Below are positions 40,232 through 50,756 of a DNA stretch of 64,000 bases, in pieces. The notes under the pieces were generated by a model, which had not been told where the DNA came from, ran no database searches, and saw nothing but the letters and a program-made list of their open reading frames with translations. Position 1 is the stretch's first letter. Every line of letters starts with the position of its first letter. Made by a program: the position numbers and the translations under genes. Where the stretch lies: assembly GCF_900187045.1 (NCBI RefSeq), contig NZ_LT906453.1, positions 1,984,001 through 2,048,000 on the forward strand. Reading direction: 5' to 3'. This DNA comes from Dermatophilus congolensis (GTDB lineage: Bacteria; Actinomycetota; Actinomycetes; Actinomycetales; Dermatophilaceae).

Positions 40232-43200
40232 TCAGGACTTCAATGCTTTGGCCTTGCGGCGTGTAGAGGCACTTACGCTGCTGCTCTTGGCCGTTGTTTT
40301 CGTATTTTTCCCGGTTGTTGTCTTTTTCGCAGCACCGGTCTTTTTCGTGCTGCTTTTCGCTGCCGTCGAGGATGTCGCTGTTTTCCCAGAAGCCGTGGAT
40401 GGTTTCACGATCGTGGGGGTAACGCCGGAGCGTTCCAGCAGGGGTGCCAGGTAGGTTCCGGTGTGGCTTCCTTCAGTACGGGCGATGTCTTCTGGGGTTC
40501 CTTCAGCGACAACGGTTCCGCCGCCAGCGCCGCCTTCAGGGCCCATGTCGATGATCCAGTCTGCTGACTTGATGACATCCAGGTTGTGTTCGATTACGAC
40601 AACCGTGTTGGACTTGTCCACCAGTCCCTGCAGCACGAGAAGGAGTTTGCGGACGTCTTCAAAGTGCAGTCCTGTGGTGGGTTCGTCAAGGACGTAGATC
40701 GTTTTTCCTGTGCTGCGGCGTTGCAGTTCAGTGGCGAGTTTGACGCGTTGGGCCTCGCCGCCAGAAAGAGTGGTGGCTGGCTGCCCTAAGCGCACATATC
40801 CCAGACCGACTTGGGTGAGTGTTTCTAGGTAGCGAACGATCCCAGTCATGGCGCCGAAAAATTCGGCAGCTTCAGCGATGGGCATGTCGAGAACTTCGGC
40901 GATGGATTTGCCTTTGAACTTCACTTCGAGGGTTTCGCGGTTGTAGCGAGCACCATGGCACACCTCGCAGGGCACGTACACGTCAGGAAGGAAGTTCATT
41001 TCGATTTTTAGGGTGCCGTCACCGTGGCAGGCTTCGCATCTGCCGCCTTTGACGTTGAAGGAGAACCGGCCGGCGGTGTAGCCGCGCATCTTTGCCTCAT
41101 TGGTTTCGGCGAAGAGTTTGCGGATCTTGTCGAAGACACCTGTGTAGGTGGCTGGGTTGGATCGCGGAGTGCGCCCGATTGGGCTCTGATCAACGTGAAC
41201 GACTTTGTCGAGTTGTTCGGTGCCCTGAACTTGCCGGTGACGGCCGGGGACATGACGGGCCCGGTTAAGCCGGTTGGCGAGCACGTTGTACAGGATGTCG
41301 TTGACGAGGGTGGATTTCCCGGAGCCGGAAACACCAGTGACGGCGACGAAACACCCTAACGGCACAGTGACATCAATGTTTTTCAGGTTGTTTTGTTTCG
41401 CGCCGAGGACGCGCAAGGTGCGGTTTTTGTCGATGCCTCGGCGGGTAGCCGGGACGCTGATTTCTTTACGGCCAGACAGGTACGCCCCGGTGACGGAGCG
41501 GTCAACTGTTTTGATGCCTTCCACGGGGCCGGAGTAGACAACCTCACCGCCGTTTTCGCCTGCCCCAGGGCCGATGTCAACCAGCCAGTCCGCTGAATCG
41601 ATGGTGTCTTCATCATGCTCGACCACGATGAGTGTGTTGCCGAGGTCGCGCAGGCGTTTCAACGTGCCGATGAGGCGGTCGTTGTCGCGTTGGTGTAGCC
41701 CGATGGAAGGTTCGTCGAGAACGTAGAGCACGCCGACAAGACCTGAACCAATTTGGGTGGCAAGGCGGATGCGTTGTGCCTCGCCACCGGAGAGGGTGGA
41801 GGCGGGTCGAGACAGGGACAGGTAGTCCAAGCCGACGTCAAGGAGGAATCCAAGTCGGGCGCCCACTTCACGCATCACTGCGTCAGCGACTTGTTTTTCT
41901 CGGTCGGTGAATTCGACGGAGGACAAGAAGTCAAGGCATTCCTGGATGGCTAGGTCGGAGACTTCGGCGATGTTACGTCCACCGATGGTCACGGCGAGCA
42001 CTTCGGGTTTTAGGCGTGCTCCGTGGCAGGACGGGCACGGGATTTCCCGCATGTAGCCTTCGTAGCGTTCCCGTGATGATTCGGATTCGGTTTCTTTGTA
42101 GCGGCGGTTCACTGTAGAGATCGCGCCTTCGAATCCGGTGGTGTAGGCCCGTTCTCGGCCCCATCGGTTTCGGTATTTGACGTGGACTTTGTAGTTCTTT
42201 CCGTACAGGAGTGCTTCTTTGGCTTCACTGGATAGTGAACGCCAGGGTTGGTCGAGGGTGAAGTGCAGCTCTTGGGCTAGCGCGCTGACTACTTTTTCGT
42301 AATAGTCGGCGAGTTTTCCGGCTTGGGACCAGGGCTGGATGGCACCTTCCCGGATGGACAGTTCTTCGTCTGGGACGATGAGCTCGGGGTCTACTTCTTT
42401 TTCGGTGCCAATGCCGGTGCAGGTGGGGCAGGCGCCGAAGGGGCTGTTAAACGAGAAGGTGCGGGGTTCGAAAGCTTCGACGTTGATTTCGTGCTCGTTG
42501 GGGCAGGCCAGGTTTTCGGAGAATCGTCGCCGCGCTGGTAGGTCACTGTCGCTGTTGTCGGTGACGTCGACGAAGTCGATGAGTACGATCCCGGCGGCCA
42601 GGCGCAGCGCTGTTTCGACTGAGTCGGTGAGGCGTTGACGGTTGGTGTCTTGTCCTGGTCCTTTGGCGACGAGGCGGTCGATGATCACCTCGATGGTGTG
42701 TTTCTTCTGTTTCTCTAGGGCGGGTGGGTCGGTGAGCTCATACCGCTGTCCATCGATCAGCGCCCGTGAATATCCCTGTTGTTGAAGGTCTTTCAATAGT
42801 TCAATGTGTTCGCCTTTACGGCCGCGAACCACCGGCGCTAACACCTGGAATCGGGTGCGCTCAGGAAGTTCCATCAGCTGGTCAACGATTTGCTGCGGTG
42901 TTTGTCGCGTGATGGCTTCACCACACACCGGGCAGTGGGCTCGCCCAGCGCGAGAGAACAGCAGTCGCAGGTGGTCGTGTACCTCTGTGATGGTTCCGAC
43001 TGTGGAGCGGGGGTTGCGGTTGGTGCCTTTTTGATCGATGGATACCGCCGGGGACAGCCCCTCGATCATGTCGACGTCAGGTTTGTCCATCTGCCCGAGG
43101 AACATGCGTGCATATGAGGACAGGGACTCAACGTAGCGTCGTTGCCCTTCAGCGAAAATCGTGTCGAAAGCCAAGGAGGATTTTCCTGACCCGGATAAGC

Positions 43201-43414
43201 CGGTGAACACGACCAGCGAGTCACGGGGGATGTCGATCCCGGCATTCTTCAGGTTATGTTCCCTGGCCCCGCGTACGACGATACGACCAGAGCTACCCTC
43301 GGCCGTCCCCGATCGACGCGCTACGGATGATGAAGAAGCTTCGACTGGCACACATGTCACTCTAGGGGCAGGGGGCGACATCGTTCGCGCCAGCAGCATG
43401 GGCGATTCGTTCAT
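40232..43414 (-). CDS. uvrA: UvrA excinuclease ATPase
   Basis: About 1060 aa, tandem ABC ATPase that finds DNA damage. Both Walker A motifs ([14 protein letters not shown] and [14 protein letters not shown]), both signatures ([28 protein letters not shown]) and zinc-finger Cys pairs ([27 protein letters not shown]) are intact. The last 55 residues are a Lys/Thr/Ser/Ala-rich low-complexity tail, probably DNA-contacting. The start is unsure: ATG 43414 (or TTG 43417) lacks a ribosome site, and about 45 N-terminal residues before [14 protein letters not shown] are not conserved. Confidence 0.94.
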   Translation of the reverse strand: MNESPMLLARTMSPPAPRVTCVPVEASSSSVARRSGTAEGSSGRIVVRGAREHNLKNAGIDIPRDSLVVFTGLSGSGKSSLAFDTIFAEGQRRYVESLSSYARMFLGQMDKPDVDMIEGLSPAVSIDQKGTNRNPRSTVGTITEVHDHLRLLFSRAGRAHCPVCGEAITRQTPQQIVDQLMELPERTRFQVLAPVVRGRKGEHIELLKDLQQQGYSRALIDGQRYELTDPPALEKQKKHTIEVIIDRLVAKGPGQDTNRQRLTDSVETALRLAAGIVLIDFVDVTDNSDSDLPARRRFSENLACPNEHEINVEAFEPRTFSFNSPFGACPTCTGIGTEKEVDPELIVPDEELSIREGAIQPWSQAGKLADYYEKVVSALAQELHFTLDQPWRSLSSEAKEALLYGKNYKVHVKYRNRWGRERAYTTGFEGAISTVNRRYKETESESSRERYEGYMREIPCPSCHGARLKPEVLAVTIGGRNIAEVSDLAIQECLDFLSSVEFTDREKQVADAVMREVGARLGFLLDVGLDYLSLSRPASTLSGGEAQRIRLATQIGSGLVGVLYVLDEPSIGLHQRDNDRLIGTLKRLRDLGNTLIVVEHDEDTIDSADWLVDIGPGAGENGGEVVYSGPVEGIKTVDRSVTGAYLSGRKEISVPATRRGIDKNRTLRVLGAKQNNLKNIDVTVPLGCFVAVTGVSGSGKSTLVNDILYNVLANRLNRARHVPGRHRQVQGTEQLDKVVHVDQSPIGRTPRSNPATYTGVFDKIRKLFAETNEAKMRGYTAGRFSFNVKGGRCEACHGDGTLKIEMNFLPDVYVPCEVCHGARYNRETLEVKFKGKSIAEVLDMPIAEAAEFFGAMTGIVRYLETLTQVGLGYVRLGQPATTLSGGEAQRVKLATELQRRSTGKTIYVLDEPTTGLHFEDVRKLLLVLQGLVDKSNTVVVIEHNLDVIKSADWIIDMGPEGGAGGGTVVAEGTPEDIARTEGSHTGTYLAPLLERSGVTPTIVKPSTASGKTATSSTAAKSSTKKTGAAKKTTTGKNTKTTAKSSSVSASTRRKAKALKS

Positions 43415-43485
43415 CAACGTTGTTACACAAGGCCCACCTGATCATTTTTAAACACCACTGCGCCAGCGATCTACCAGGAGATAGC

Positions 43486-44160
43486 ATGCAGGACACTCAC
43501 AGTCACTACACCGGCGAGGTCGTCAGCGGAGGCCCCAGCGACGTGCGTGACCTCGGCACGCTCACTATCCGTAAAGCCAGTGTCGGCCCGATGAACAACA
43601 ACGTTTATCTACTTACGCCTAGCGACGGCCGTGGATCACTGCTGATCGATGCCGCCGCTGATGCCGCCCGGATCAACGGTTTGATCGCTGAGAGCGCAGC
43701 ACCTGTAGCCACGATCGTGACTACGCACCGGCACCCCGACCACACCGGCGCTCTAGTTGAAATTGCAGAGGCTACGGGGGCTGAAACCATCGCAGGAGTG
43801 CGCGACGCTGCGGCCCTGCCTCTGCCTGCCGACCGAACCGTGGATCACGGGGACACCATCACCGTTGGAGAGCACACTGTGGACGTCATAGCGCTGCGGG
43901 GTCACACTCCTGGCGCGATTGCATTGGCCTGGACCGCCCCCGATGGCAGTGTTCACCTTTTCACAGGGGACTCGCTTTTCCCTGGCGGCGTAGGAAAAAC
44001 AGACAGCCCTGAGGATTTTGCTTCGCTCATCGATGACGTCGAGCAGCGCCTTTTCGACGTATATGACGATGATGCCTGAGTTTACCCCGGGCATGGCTCG
44101 GACACCACCATCGGCACTGAACGCCCCAGCCTTCCTGAATGGCGCCAGCGGGGTTGGTAG
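43486..44160 (+). pseudogene. MBL-fold hydrolase with premature TGA
   Basis: ATG 43486 (AGGAG upstream) opens a 224-codon frame of a glyoxalase II-like metallo-beta-lactamase protein: TTHRHPDHTGA (metal motif), LRGHTPGAIAL and FTGDSLFPGGVGKTD are present. TGA 44077-44079 (codon 198) stops it, yet the same frame goes on with VYPGHGSDTTIGTERPSLPE and WRQRGW to TAG 44158-44160. In this family the interrupted place is Trp before VYPGHG, so TGG became TGA by one G-to-A change. The lost part carries the final metal-ligand His, so the truncated protein should be inactive or impaired. Confidence 0.9.
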
Positions 44161-44172
44161 CCCCACCGGGGG

Positions 44173-45440
44173 TTAGACCGTAACAAGCTGGGAGTCGTGG
44201 TCTTTTTCGTCATCCCAGCCAGTGCTGTGCGTAACCCAGATCACTGAAGCAGCCATACCGATGGCTGCGACCCACAAAACAGCGCTGTGGCTCAATGCGG
44301 CGGCGAAAAGACCACCGAAAATTCCTCCAGGGATTTCGCCGCACAGAGCCAGGACACGCTCGGAGGCAGCGATCTGGCCGACCATGTTCTCGGGGCTGTG
44401 ACTTTGGCGCAAACTGTTGAACACGACGACACACAGCACGATCGCTGCCACAAAAAGGAACTCAGCGGCGCACACCAAAGCCAGTGAAACCGCGCCGGCT
44501 GTGACGAACTCGCTCAGGCAAATAACGACCACCGCAACCGATGGCAAGAAAAGTGACACGCCGTAGCTGAGTTTCATGTTCTTGTGCACGTACCCGCTAT
44601 TGGCTGCTGCAGCACCGACAAGGCCACCGATACCGCCGCATATTCTAATAAGGGCAACATGTTCGGTACTGAAGTGTAGAACTTTCACGCAAAAAACAAG
44701 GAAAACTGCCTAGAAGCAGGCACTGAAAGCGTTGATTGAACAGTGGAGATCACCAAAGGTCGAAGCAATGGATTTCCCATAATGCTTGTGATGCCGTCAA
44801 AAATCCCCCGCCGAGATCCCTCACGCTCCTTGACGTTGCTAGATACATTTTTACGGGAAAATCTTGGCACACTGGTTGCGATCAACGCGAAAAGAAAAGC
44901 TAACGCAAAAAACACACCGCCTCCCCCGAGTGCATACGCAAACCCCACGCCCGCTACGAGGACACCCGCTACTCCTGGGCCACCGATCTCTGAGAGCACT
45001 GAACCTGCACGTAAAAGACTGTTCGCTTTGTTGAGGTAGCGCACATCTCGCCCACCCAACTCAACGAGGGTCGCATCCACACCTGACTCGTTCACGATTG
45101 CCCCCACCCCGAGAAGGAACATCGCTACAAGAAGCATCCAAAAAGCTGGCTCAATAACACAAGCTACAGCAAGGAAAACTAGAGCGGCGCAACGCAAACC
45201 ATGAGCGACAAGTATCGAAAAACGGCCGCCATAAATATCGACTCGCGCACCTACAAGTAATCCAGCAGCCACGGCAGCCGCGGACTCAATAGAATTTAAA
45301 ACCCCAATATGAAACGAATCAACATTTAAAGAAATAACAGCAAACAATGGAATCGCAAACGCGGCGATCTGCGTAGCAAAAGCCCCCAATATCTCAGACG
45401 CCGCTAATAACGGAAGCGCCGCCCTATCTCTCATTCGCAT
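44173..45440 (-). pseudogene. MFS transporter broken by frameshift and TAG
   Basis: The N-terminal part (45440 down to 44685; about 250 codons, six to seven membrane segments, VGARVDIYGGRFS as motif A) and the C-terminal part (44688 down to 44173; four to five segments) are in different frames. In the C-terminal frame, NAFSACF then TAG (44710-44712) then AVFLVFCVKVLHF can be read, so the frame was lost near 44735-44750 and an extra stop stands inside. Resembles EntS/MFS_3-type exporters. The DNA from about 44.7 to 45.6 kb is clearly more A+T-rich than its neighbours, suggesting later arrival by transfer. Confidence 0.85.
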
Positions 45441-45680
45441 GAACGATGTACCTCTTATCCCCAAAAAATTACCGGCCCCACGCAGGCCGGCTCACCTATC
45501 ACCCAATACCGGCACAGCATGACCAACCCCCACCCACCAAACAGCGCCAACTTAGGCAATAGTTAGTGAGCAACTTCACTCACCCATCAAGCAGTGTGGC
45601 ATTAATGACTGCGTAATAGGACACGTTCGCTCCCCTTGCGACCTACGATCAATCCTGAACCCCCAGCATCAGGAGGAATC

Positions 45681-47198
45681 ATGGCCCACCGCATCGCCAA
45701 CGAATCCCTACGCCGCAAAATCACCACTGCTGAAGACGCAGCCGAAATGATCAAAGATGGTGACAACGTAGGCTTCGCCGGCTTCACCGGCGCCGGATAT
45801 CCCAAAGCTCTCCCCGTCGCCCTGGCCGAAAAAATGCGCCGCACCCACGCCGAAGGCAACGAATTCCGCATCGGGGCATGGACCGGAGCTTCTACCGCCC
45901 CCGAACTCGACGGTTCCCTCGCCGAAGCCAACGGCATCTCATTACGCACCCCCTACCAGTCCGACCCCGCCACCCGAGCCCGCATCAACGCCGGCGACAT
46001 GGACTACGTAGACATCCACCTGTCCCAAGTTGCCCCCCTGGTGTGGGAAGGGTTCCTCGGTAACCTCGACGTCGCCGTCATCGAAGTCGCCGGGATTACC
46101 GAAGACGGACATCTCATCCCCAGCTCCTCCGTCGGCAACAACAAAACCTACCTAGACCGCGCCGACCGCATCATCCTCGAAGTCAACAGCTGGCAAAGCG
46201 CCGACCTCGAAGGAATGCACGACATCTACTACGGCACCGCACTGCCCCCCAACCGGGTGCCGATCCCCCTCGTGGCCCCCGGAGACCGCATCGGTGAAAA
46301 GTACTACCGCGTCGACCCCGACCGCGTCGTCGCCGTCATCGAAACCGACCAAGCCGACCGCAACACCCCCTTCAAACCACTCGACGACACTTCCCGAGCC
46401 ATCGCTAACCACCTATTGGACTTCCTCGACTACGAGGTCGAGCAGGGCCGAGTCCCCAAAGAACTCCTCCCCCTGCAGTCGGGAGTCGGTAACATCGCCA
46501 ACGCTGTCCTGGCTGGTCTACTCGACCGTCCCTACCATGACCTCACCTCCTACACCGAGGTCATCCAAGATGGGATGCTCGACCTCATCGACTCCGGCAA
46601 AATCACCGTCGCCTCAGCAACCGCGTTCTCGCTGTCTCCTGACGCCGCTGAAAAGATGAACCGTGATGCCGCGCACTACCGCAAGCACATCATCCTGCGG
46701 CCCCAGGAAATCTCGAACCACCCCGAACTCATTCGCCGCCTCGGTGTCATCTCCATGAACGGGCTCATCGAAGCTGACATTTACGGCAACGTGAACTCGA
46801 CACACATCATGGGTTCAAAGATGCAAAACGGCATTGGCGGGTCCGGTGACTTCTCCCGCAACGCCTACATTTCTGCATTCGTCACCCCCTCAACCGCTAA
46901 AGGCGGCGCAATCTCGGCGATCGTCCCGTTCGTTTCACACGTGGACCACACTGAACATGACGTCGACGTGATCGTCACCGAACACGGACTCGCCGATCTT
47001 CGCGGACTGGCTCCCCGTAAACGCGCCGAACGCATCATCAACAACTGCGCCCACCCCGACTTCCGCCCCATGCTGCGTGACTACTACGAGCATGCCCGCA
47101 AAGTCGCCAACGGCCAGCACACCCCGCACGACCTAGAAATCGCGCACTCGTGGCACCAGCGTTTCCTGCGCACAGGATCCATGAAACCGGAAGCCTAA
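45681..47198 (+). CDS. Acetyl-CoA hydrolase / succinyl-CoA:acetate CoA-transferase family protein
   Basis: 505 aa, same length as AarC-type succinyl-CoA:acetate CoA-transferase. Family motifs: GFTGAGYPKALP, the catalytic Glu293 in SYTEVIQDGMLDL (forms glutamyl-CoA), and GIGGSGDFSRNAYISAF. It exchanges CoA between acetate/succinate (or propionate) and could link acetate handling to the TCA cycle. AGGAGG lies four bases before ATG 45681. Flanked by a broken transporter and convergent uvrB. Plain thioesterase activity cannot be ruled out. Confidence 0.9.
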   Translation: MAHRIANESLRRKITTAEDAAEMIKDGDNVGFAGFTGAGYPKALPVALAEKMRRTHAEGNEFRIGAWTGASTAPELDGSLAEANGISLRTPYQSDPATRARINAGDMDYVDIHLSQVAPLVWEGFLGNLDVAVIEVAGITEDGHLIPSSSVGNNKTYLDRADRIILEVNSWQSADLEGMHDIYYGTALPPNRVPIPLVAPGDRIGEKYYRVDPDRVVAVIETDQADRNTPFKPLDDTSRAIANHLLDFLDYEVEQGRVPKELLPLQSGVGNIANAVLAGLLDRPYHDLTSYTEVIQDGMLDLIDSGKITVASATAFSLSPDAAEKMNRDAAHYRKHIILRPQEISNHPELIRRLGVISMNGLIEADIYGNVNSTHIMGSKMQNGIGGSGDFSRNAYISAFVTPSTAKGGAISAIVPFVSHVDHTEHDVDVIVTEHGLADLRGLAPRKRAERIINNCAHPDFRPMLRDYYEHARKVANGQHTPHDLEIAHSWHQRFLRTGSMKPEA

Positions 47199-47209
47199 CC
47201 CCCGGCTCG

Positions 47210-47248
47210 TAGGTTGGGGCGGGGCGATTATCGCCCCGCCCCAACCTA
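47210..47248. terminator. Terminator between convergent CoA-transferase gene and uvrB
   Basis: TAGGTTGGGGCGGGGCG pairs perfectly with 47232-47248 around ATTAT; TTTCCCTTTTC follows on the + strand. Confidence 0.85.
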
Positions 47249-47257
47249 TTTCCCTTT

Positions 47258-49363
47258 TCACTCTGTAGCGCGAATCATGCCCCGCAGCTCTTTCTTCAAG
47301 TCTGAGATTTCATCACGCAACCGCGCCGCCAACTCAAACTGAAGCTCTTCAGCCGCACGATGCATTTGTTCAGTCAGTTGCTCCACCAAATCAGCCAACT
47401 CAGCCTGCGGCATCCCTGCGGTATCTAGGCGAGAGGCATCAAACTCCATCCCTGCCGACTTTCCACGCTCGGATGCACGTTTGCCTCGCGAAGCAGCCCG
47501 AGCACTCCCTATCAACTCGTCGGTGTCTTCATCCTCACGATGCAACATGTCCGTGATATCTGCGATCTTCTTCCGCAGCGGGGTCGGATCGATACCGTGC
47601 TCAGCGTTATAAGCAAGCTGTTTTTCCCGACGCCGCAGCGTCTCATCAATAGCTTGTTGCATCGAGGGCGTAATGGTGTCGGCATACATGTGTACCTGCC
47701 CCGAAACGTTACGAGCAGCACGGCCAATCGTCTGAATCAGGCTGCGAGTAGAGCGCAAAAACCCTTCCTTATCGGCGTCGAGAATCGACACGAGCGACAC
47801 CTCAGGCAGATCCAAACCTTCACGCAACAAGTTGATACCAACCAGCACGTCAAACACCCCGACCCGCAACTCACGAAGCAGCTCCACACGTCGAAGAGTG
47901 TCTACCTCCGAGTGCAGATAACGAACACGCACCCCCTTATCCAGCAGATACTCCGTGAGATCTTCAGCCATCTTCTTCGTGAGCGTGGTAACCAGCACCC
48001 GCTCCTGTTTGGCCACCCGCTCATTGATCTGCGCGAGCAAGTCATCGATCTGTCCCTTAGTTGGCTTCACTACGATCTCGGGGTCAATCAACCCAGTGGG
48101 CCGGATGATCTGCTCCACAAACCCATCAGACTTAGCCAACTCGTAATCACCAGGCGTGGCAGACAAATACACCGTTTGCCCAATGCGCTCCAGGAATTCT
48201 TCCCACTTCAATGGCCGGTTATCCATCGCGCTAGGCAGCCGGAAACCATGCTCGACCAACACCCGTTTACGTGACATGTCACCCTCATACATGGCGCCGA
48301 TCTGTGGCACTGTCACGTGAGACTCATCAATAACGAGAAGGAAATCCTCCGGGAAATAGTCGAGCAAACAGTTCGGTGCGCTGCCCCGTTCTCGCCCATC
48401 GATATGCATCGAATAGTTCTCGATACCCGAACATGCACCCATTTCGCGCATCATCTCGATGTCATAGGTAGTGCGCATCCGCAACCGTTGCGCCTCGAGA
48501 AGTTTCCCTTCCCGCTCGAACTTTTTCAGCTGCTCAGCCAGCTCAGTTTCAATGCCGGCGATAGCGCGCTCCATACGCTCAGGGCCTGCCACATAGTGCG
48601 ACGCCGGGAACACATACAGTTCGTTTTCTTCACGAACTACCTCACCCGTAAGTGGATGCAAGGTTTGGAGACGCTCAATCTCATCACCGAAAAATTCGAT
48701 ACGAATCGCTAGTTCTTCGTACTGCGGAATGATTTCAACCGTGTCACCCCGCACCCGGAAAGTCCCACGTTCGAACGCGAAATCATTACGGCTGTACTGC
48801 ATCTGAACAAACTGACGCAGCAAGTCGTCACGTTCTATCTGCATCCCCACCCGCAGCCGCTGCATCCGGTCGACATACTCCTGCGGAGTACCCAATCCGT
48901 AAATGCATGAGACTGAAGCAACCACCACCACATCACGACGCGTCAAAAGCGAGTTAGTTGCCGAGTGCCGCAGCCGCTCAACCTCATCATTGATCGAGCT
49001 ATCTTTCTCGATGTACGTGTCTGTAGAAGGCACGTACGCCTCGGGTTGGTAATAGTCGTAGTAGCTGACGAAGTACTCGACCGCGTTGTTCGGTAGCAGC
49101 TCCCGAAATTCGTTAGCTAATTGAGCAGCAAGAGTTTTATTGGGAGCCATCACCAACGTTGGACGCTGCACCTGCTCGATCATCCACGCTGTCGTGGCTG
49201 ACTTACCTGTACCCGTAGCACCCAGCAGGACCACATCCTGCTCGCCCGCATTGATACGGCGAGTCAGCTCTGCAATGGCGGCTGGCTGATCACCGCTAGG
49301 CGAATACTCCGAAACAACCTCAATAGGGGCGACCGTGCGCTGCAGATCGGTGATGGGACGCAT
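47258..49363 (-). CDS. uvrB: UvrB excinuclease subunit
   Basis: 701 aa helicase-like damage verifier. Walker [16 protein letters not shown], beta-hairpin region [24 protein letters not shown] box ([15 protein letters not shown]), [13 protein letters not shown] and the C-terminal UVR motif ([20 protein letters not shown]) are all present. ATG 49363 lacks a ribosome site but has TACGGT seven bases upstream. Confidence 0.96.
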   Translation of the reverse strand: MRPITDLQRTVAPIEVVSEYSPSGDQPAAIAELTRRINAGEQDVVLLGATGTGKSATTAWMIEQVQRPTLVMAPNKTLAAQLANEFRELLPNNAVEYFVSYYDYYQPEAYVPSTDTYIEKDSSINDEVERLRHSATNSLLTRRDVVVVASVSCIYGLGTPQEYVDRMQRLRVGMQIERDDLLRQFVQMQYSRNDFAFERGTFRVRGDTVEIIPQYEELAIRIEFFGDEIERLQTLHPLTGEVVREENELYVFPASHYVAGPERMERAIAGIETELAEQLKKFEREGKLLEAQRLRMRTTYDIEMMREMGACSGIENYSMHIDGRERGSAPNCLLDYFPEDFLLVIDESHVTVPQIGAMYEGDMSRKRVLVEHGFRLPSAMDNRPLKWEEFLERIGQTVYLSATPGDYELAKSDGFVEQIIRPTGLIDPEIVVKPTKGQIDDLLAQINERVAKQERVLVTTLTKKMAEDLTEYLLDKGVRVRYLHSEVDTLRRVELLRELRVGVFDVLVGINLLREGLDLPEVSLVSILDADKEGFLRSTRSLIQTIGRAARNVSGQVHMYADTITPSMQQAIDETLRRREKQLAYNAEHGIDPTPLRKKIADITDMLHREDEDTDELIGSARAASRGKRASERGKSAGMEFDASRLDTAGMPQAELADLVEQLTEQMHRAAEELQFELAARLRDEISDLKKELRGMIRATE

Positions 49364-49370
49364 GCCTTAC

Positions 49371-49376
49371 ACCGTA
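49371..49376 (-). promoter_or_regulatory. -10 element, probable leaderless start of uvrB
   Basis: TACGGT seven bases before ATG 49363 on the minus strand; no ribosome site. Confidence 0.45.
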
Positions 49377-49410
49377 AACCCGCCTGCCAACTAGAGAGCC
49401 CCTGAGAGCT

Positions 49411-50604
49411 TCAGCCCTGCCATCCTTCTTTACGCGCCCAGGCTTGAATACGCGGCCACACTTCGTTGAACCACGGCGCCTTCGAACGGCGATACTCCTC
49501 AACGGAGTTGCTCTGCGCGTCAACAGTGGCTTTCACTTCCACGTACTCCTCGGCAGCTCCTGGATCTCCCCGTAGCCAATCCCGGAACAGCAATGCGTAC
49601 TGCCAGCCAGCAGTACCAATCTCACGCACATGCAAATGGACTACCTGCCCCGGGTCGCTTGAACCGTGAAAACGCTTAATCCACAACGAAGGATCCGGTA
49701 AATCATCAGTGGGGTGATCCAAGCGGTATTCCTCAACGCGGGGATACCCCAGGTCAGTCAAAATCCGCACAAACTCAGGATCATCAGCTTCATGTAGATC
49801 CCGAACCCCGACCTGGATATCGATCGCGTTTTTACCCTCCATACCAGGCACTGCAGTAGAACCAACGTGCTCAAATTCGGGGGCTTTATCTCCCAGCGCC
49901 GCAGACAACCGGTCAATAATCCGTGCCGCTTGGGCAGGCCACTGCTCGTCATAATCCACCAGCACCGACGAGTTTTCGGGCCTGTAAATCCGCCCAGCGA
50001 TGAGATTGTCGCGGAACGGGATAATCCGCTCTTCCCACACTTTTTCTACCTGAGCGAGGAGTTCTTCCTCTGTCCCAGAATTATCCAGCCACACATCTGC
50101 TGCTGCCCGACGCGCATCATCGTCAGCTTGATGTGACATCCGTGCCATCGCGTCAGCGTGGCTCATTCCACGCTTTTCCACCAATCGCCGTGCGCGCTCT
50201 TCGGCTGGAGCATGCACCACCATGACGAGGTGATACTGCCTGCCCATGTGCTTCTCCACCAGCAACGGGACATCGTGAACAATGATCGAATCTTCGGGCG
50301 CGGCTGCCACTATTTCTGTGGTGCGAACAGCCACCAGAGGGTGCACGATCGCCTCGAGATCGTTTCGCGCCTCTGCATTCTGGAAAACAGTCGACGCCAA
50401 TGCAGCCCGATCGATTGCCCCGTCTTCGCCTACTACTTCGTCACCAAAACGGTCCACTACCGCACGAACAGCGCCGCCGCCTGGCCCTAACAAATCTCTC
50501 ACTATGGCGTCTGCGTCAACAACTACAGCTCCTCGCGCGCGCAGCGCGGTCGCCACTGTGGACTTTCCCGATCCGATGCCGCCCGTCAAGCCGATGTTCA
50601 CCAT
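49411..50604 (-). CDS. coaE: Dephospho-CoA kinase fused to GrpB/UPF0157 domain
   Basis: 397 aa. Residues 1-200: CoaE, last step of CoA synthesis, with P-loop GLTGGIGSGKST, VVDADAIVRD and VHDVPLLVEK. Residues about 215-395: GrpB/UPF0157 nucleotidyltransferase-like domain (EFEHVGSTAVPGMEGKNAID). The fusion is common in actinobacteria; the role of the second domain is unknown. TACCAT six bases before the ATG and lack of a ribosome site suggest a leaderless transcript. Confidence 0.93.
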   Translation of the reverse strand: MVNIGLTGGIGSGKSTVATALRARGAVVVDADAIVRDLLGPGGGAVRAVVDRFGDEVVGEDGAIDRAALASTVFQNAEARNDLEAIVHPLVAVRTTEIVAAAPEDSIIVHDVPLLVEKHMGRQYHLVMVVHAPAEERARRLVEKRGMSHADAMARMSHQADDDARRAAADVWLDNSGTEEELLAQVEKVWEERIIPFRDNLIAGRIYRPENSSVLVDYDEQWPAQAARIIDRLSAALGDKAPEFEHVGSTAVPGMEGKNAIDIQVGVRDLHEADDPEFVRILTDLGYPRVEEYRLDHPTDDLPDPSLWIKRFHGSSDPGQVVHLHVREIGTAGWQYALLFRDWLRGDPGAAEEYVEVKATVDAQSNSVEEYRRSKAPWFNEVWPRIQAWARKEGWQG

Positions 50605-50610
50605 GACGCC

Positions 50611-50616
50611 ATGGTA
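50611..50616 (-). promoter_or_regulatory. -10 element, probable leaderless start of coaE
   Basis: TACCAT on the minus strand, six bases before ATG 50604. It coincides with a CCATGG-containing sequence, so chance is possible. Confidence 0.4.
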
Positions 50617-50650
50617 GGCCTCTCAACCCCGTTACGGCGGGGAAACGCCA

Positions 50651-50697
50651 CGTGAGAAAGGCCCTGTCCACCTGAGGTGGACAGGGCCTTTCTCACG
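50651..50697. terminator. Terminator after rpsA
   Basis: 22-bp perfect stem (50651-50672 with 50676-50697) and a three-base loop, 60 bases past the rpsA stop. No strong T-run. Confidence 0.7.
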
Positions 50698-50756
50698 CTC
50701 TGAAAATCACCTGTGGAGCAGCAGCTCCAGCGTGATCATCGCTGCGTCAACACTGA

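Noticed and set aside
44077-44079. In-frame TGA in the MBL gene as a selenocysteine codon
   Set aside because: The place is a family Trp, not an active-site Cys, and there is no sign of a selenoprotein context; a nonsense change is simpler.
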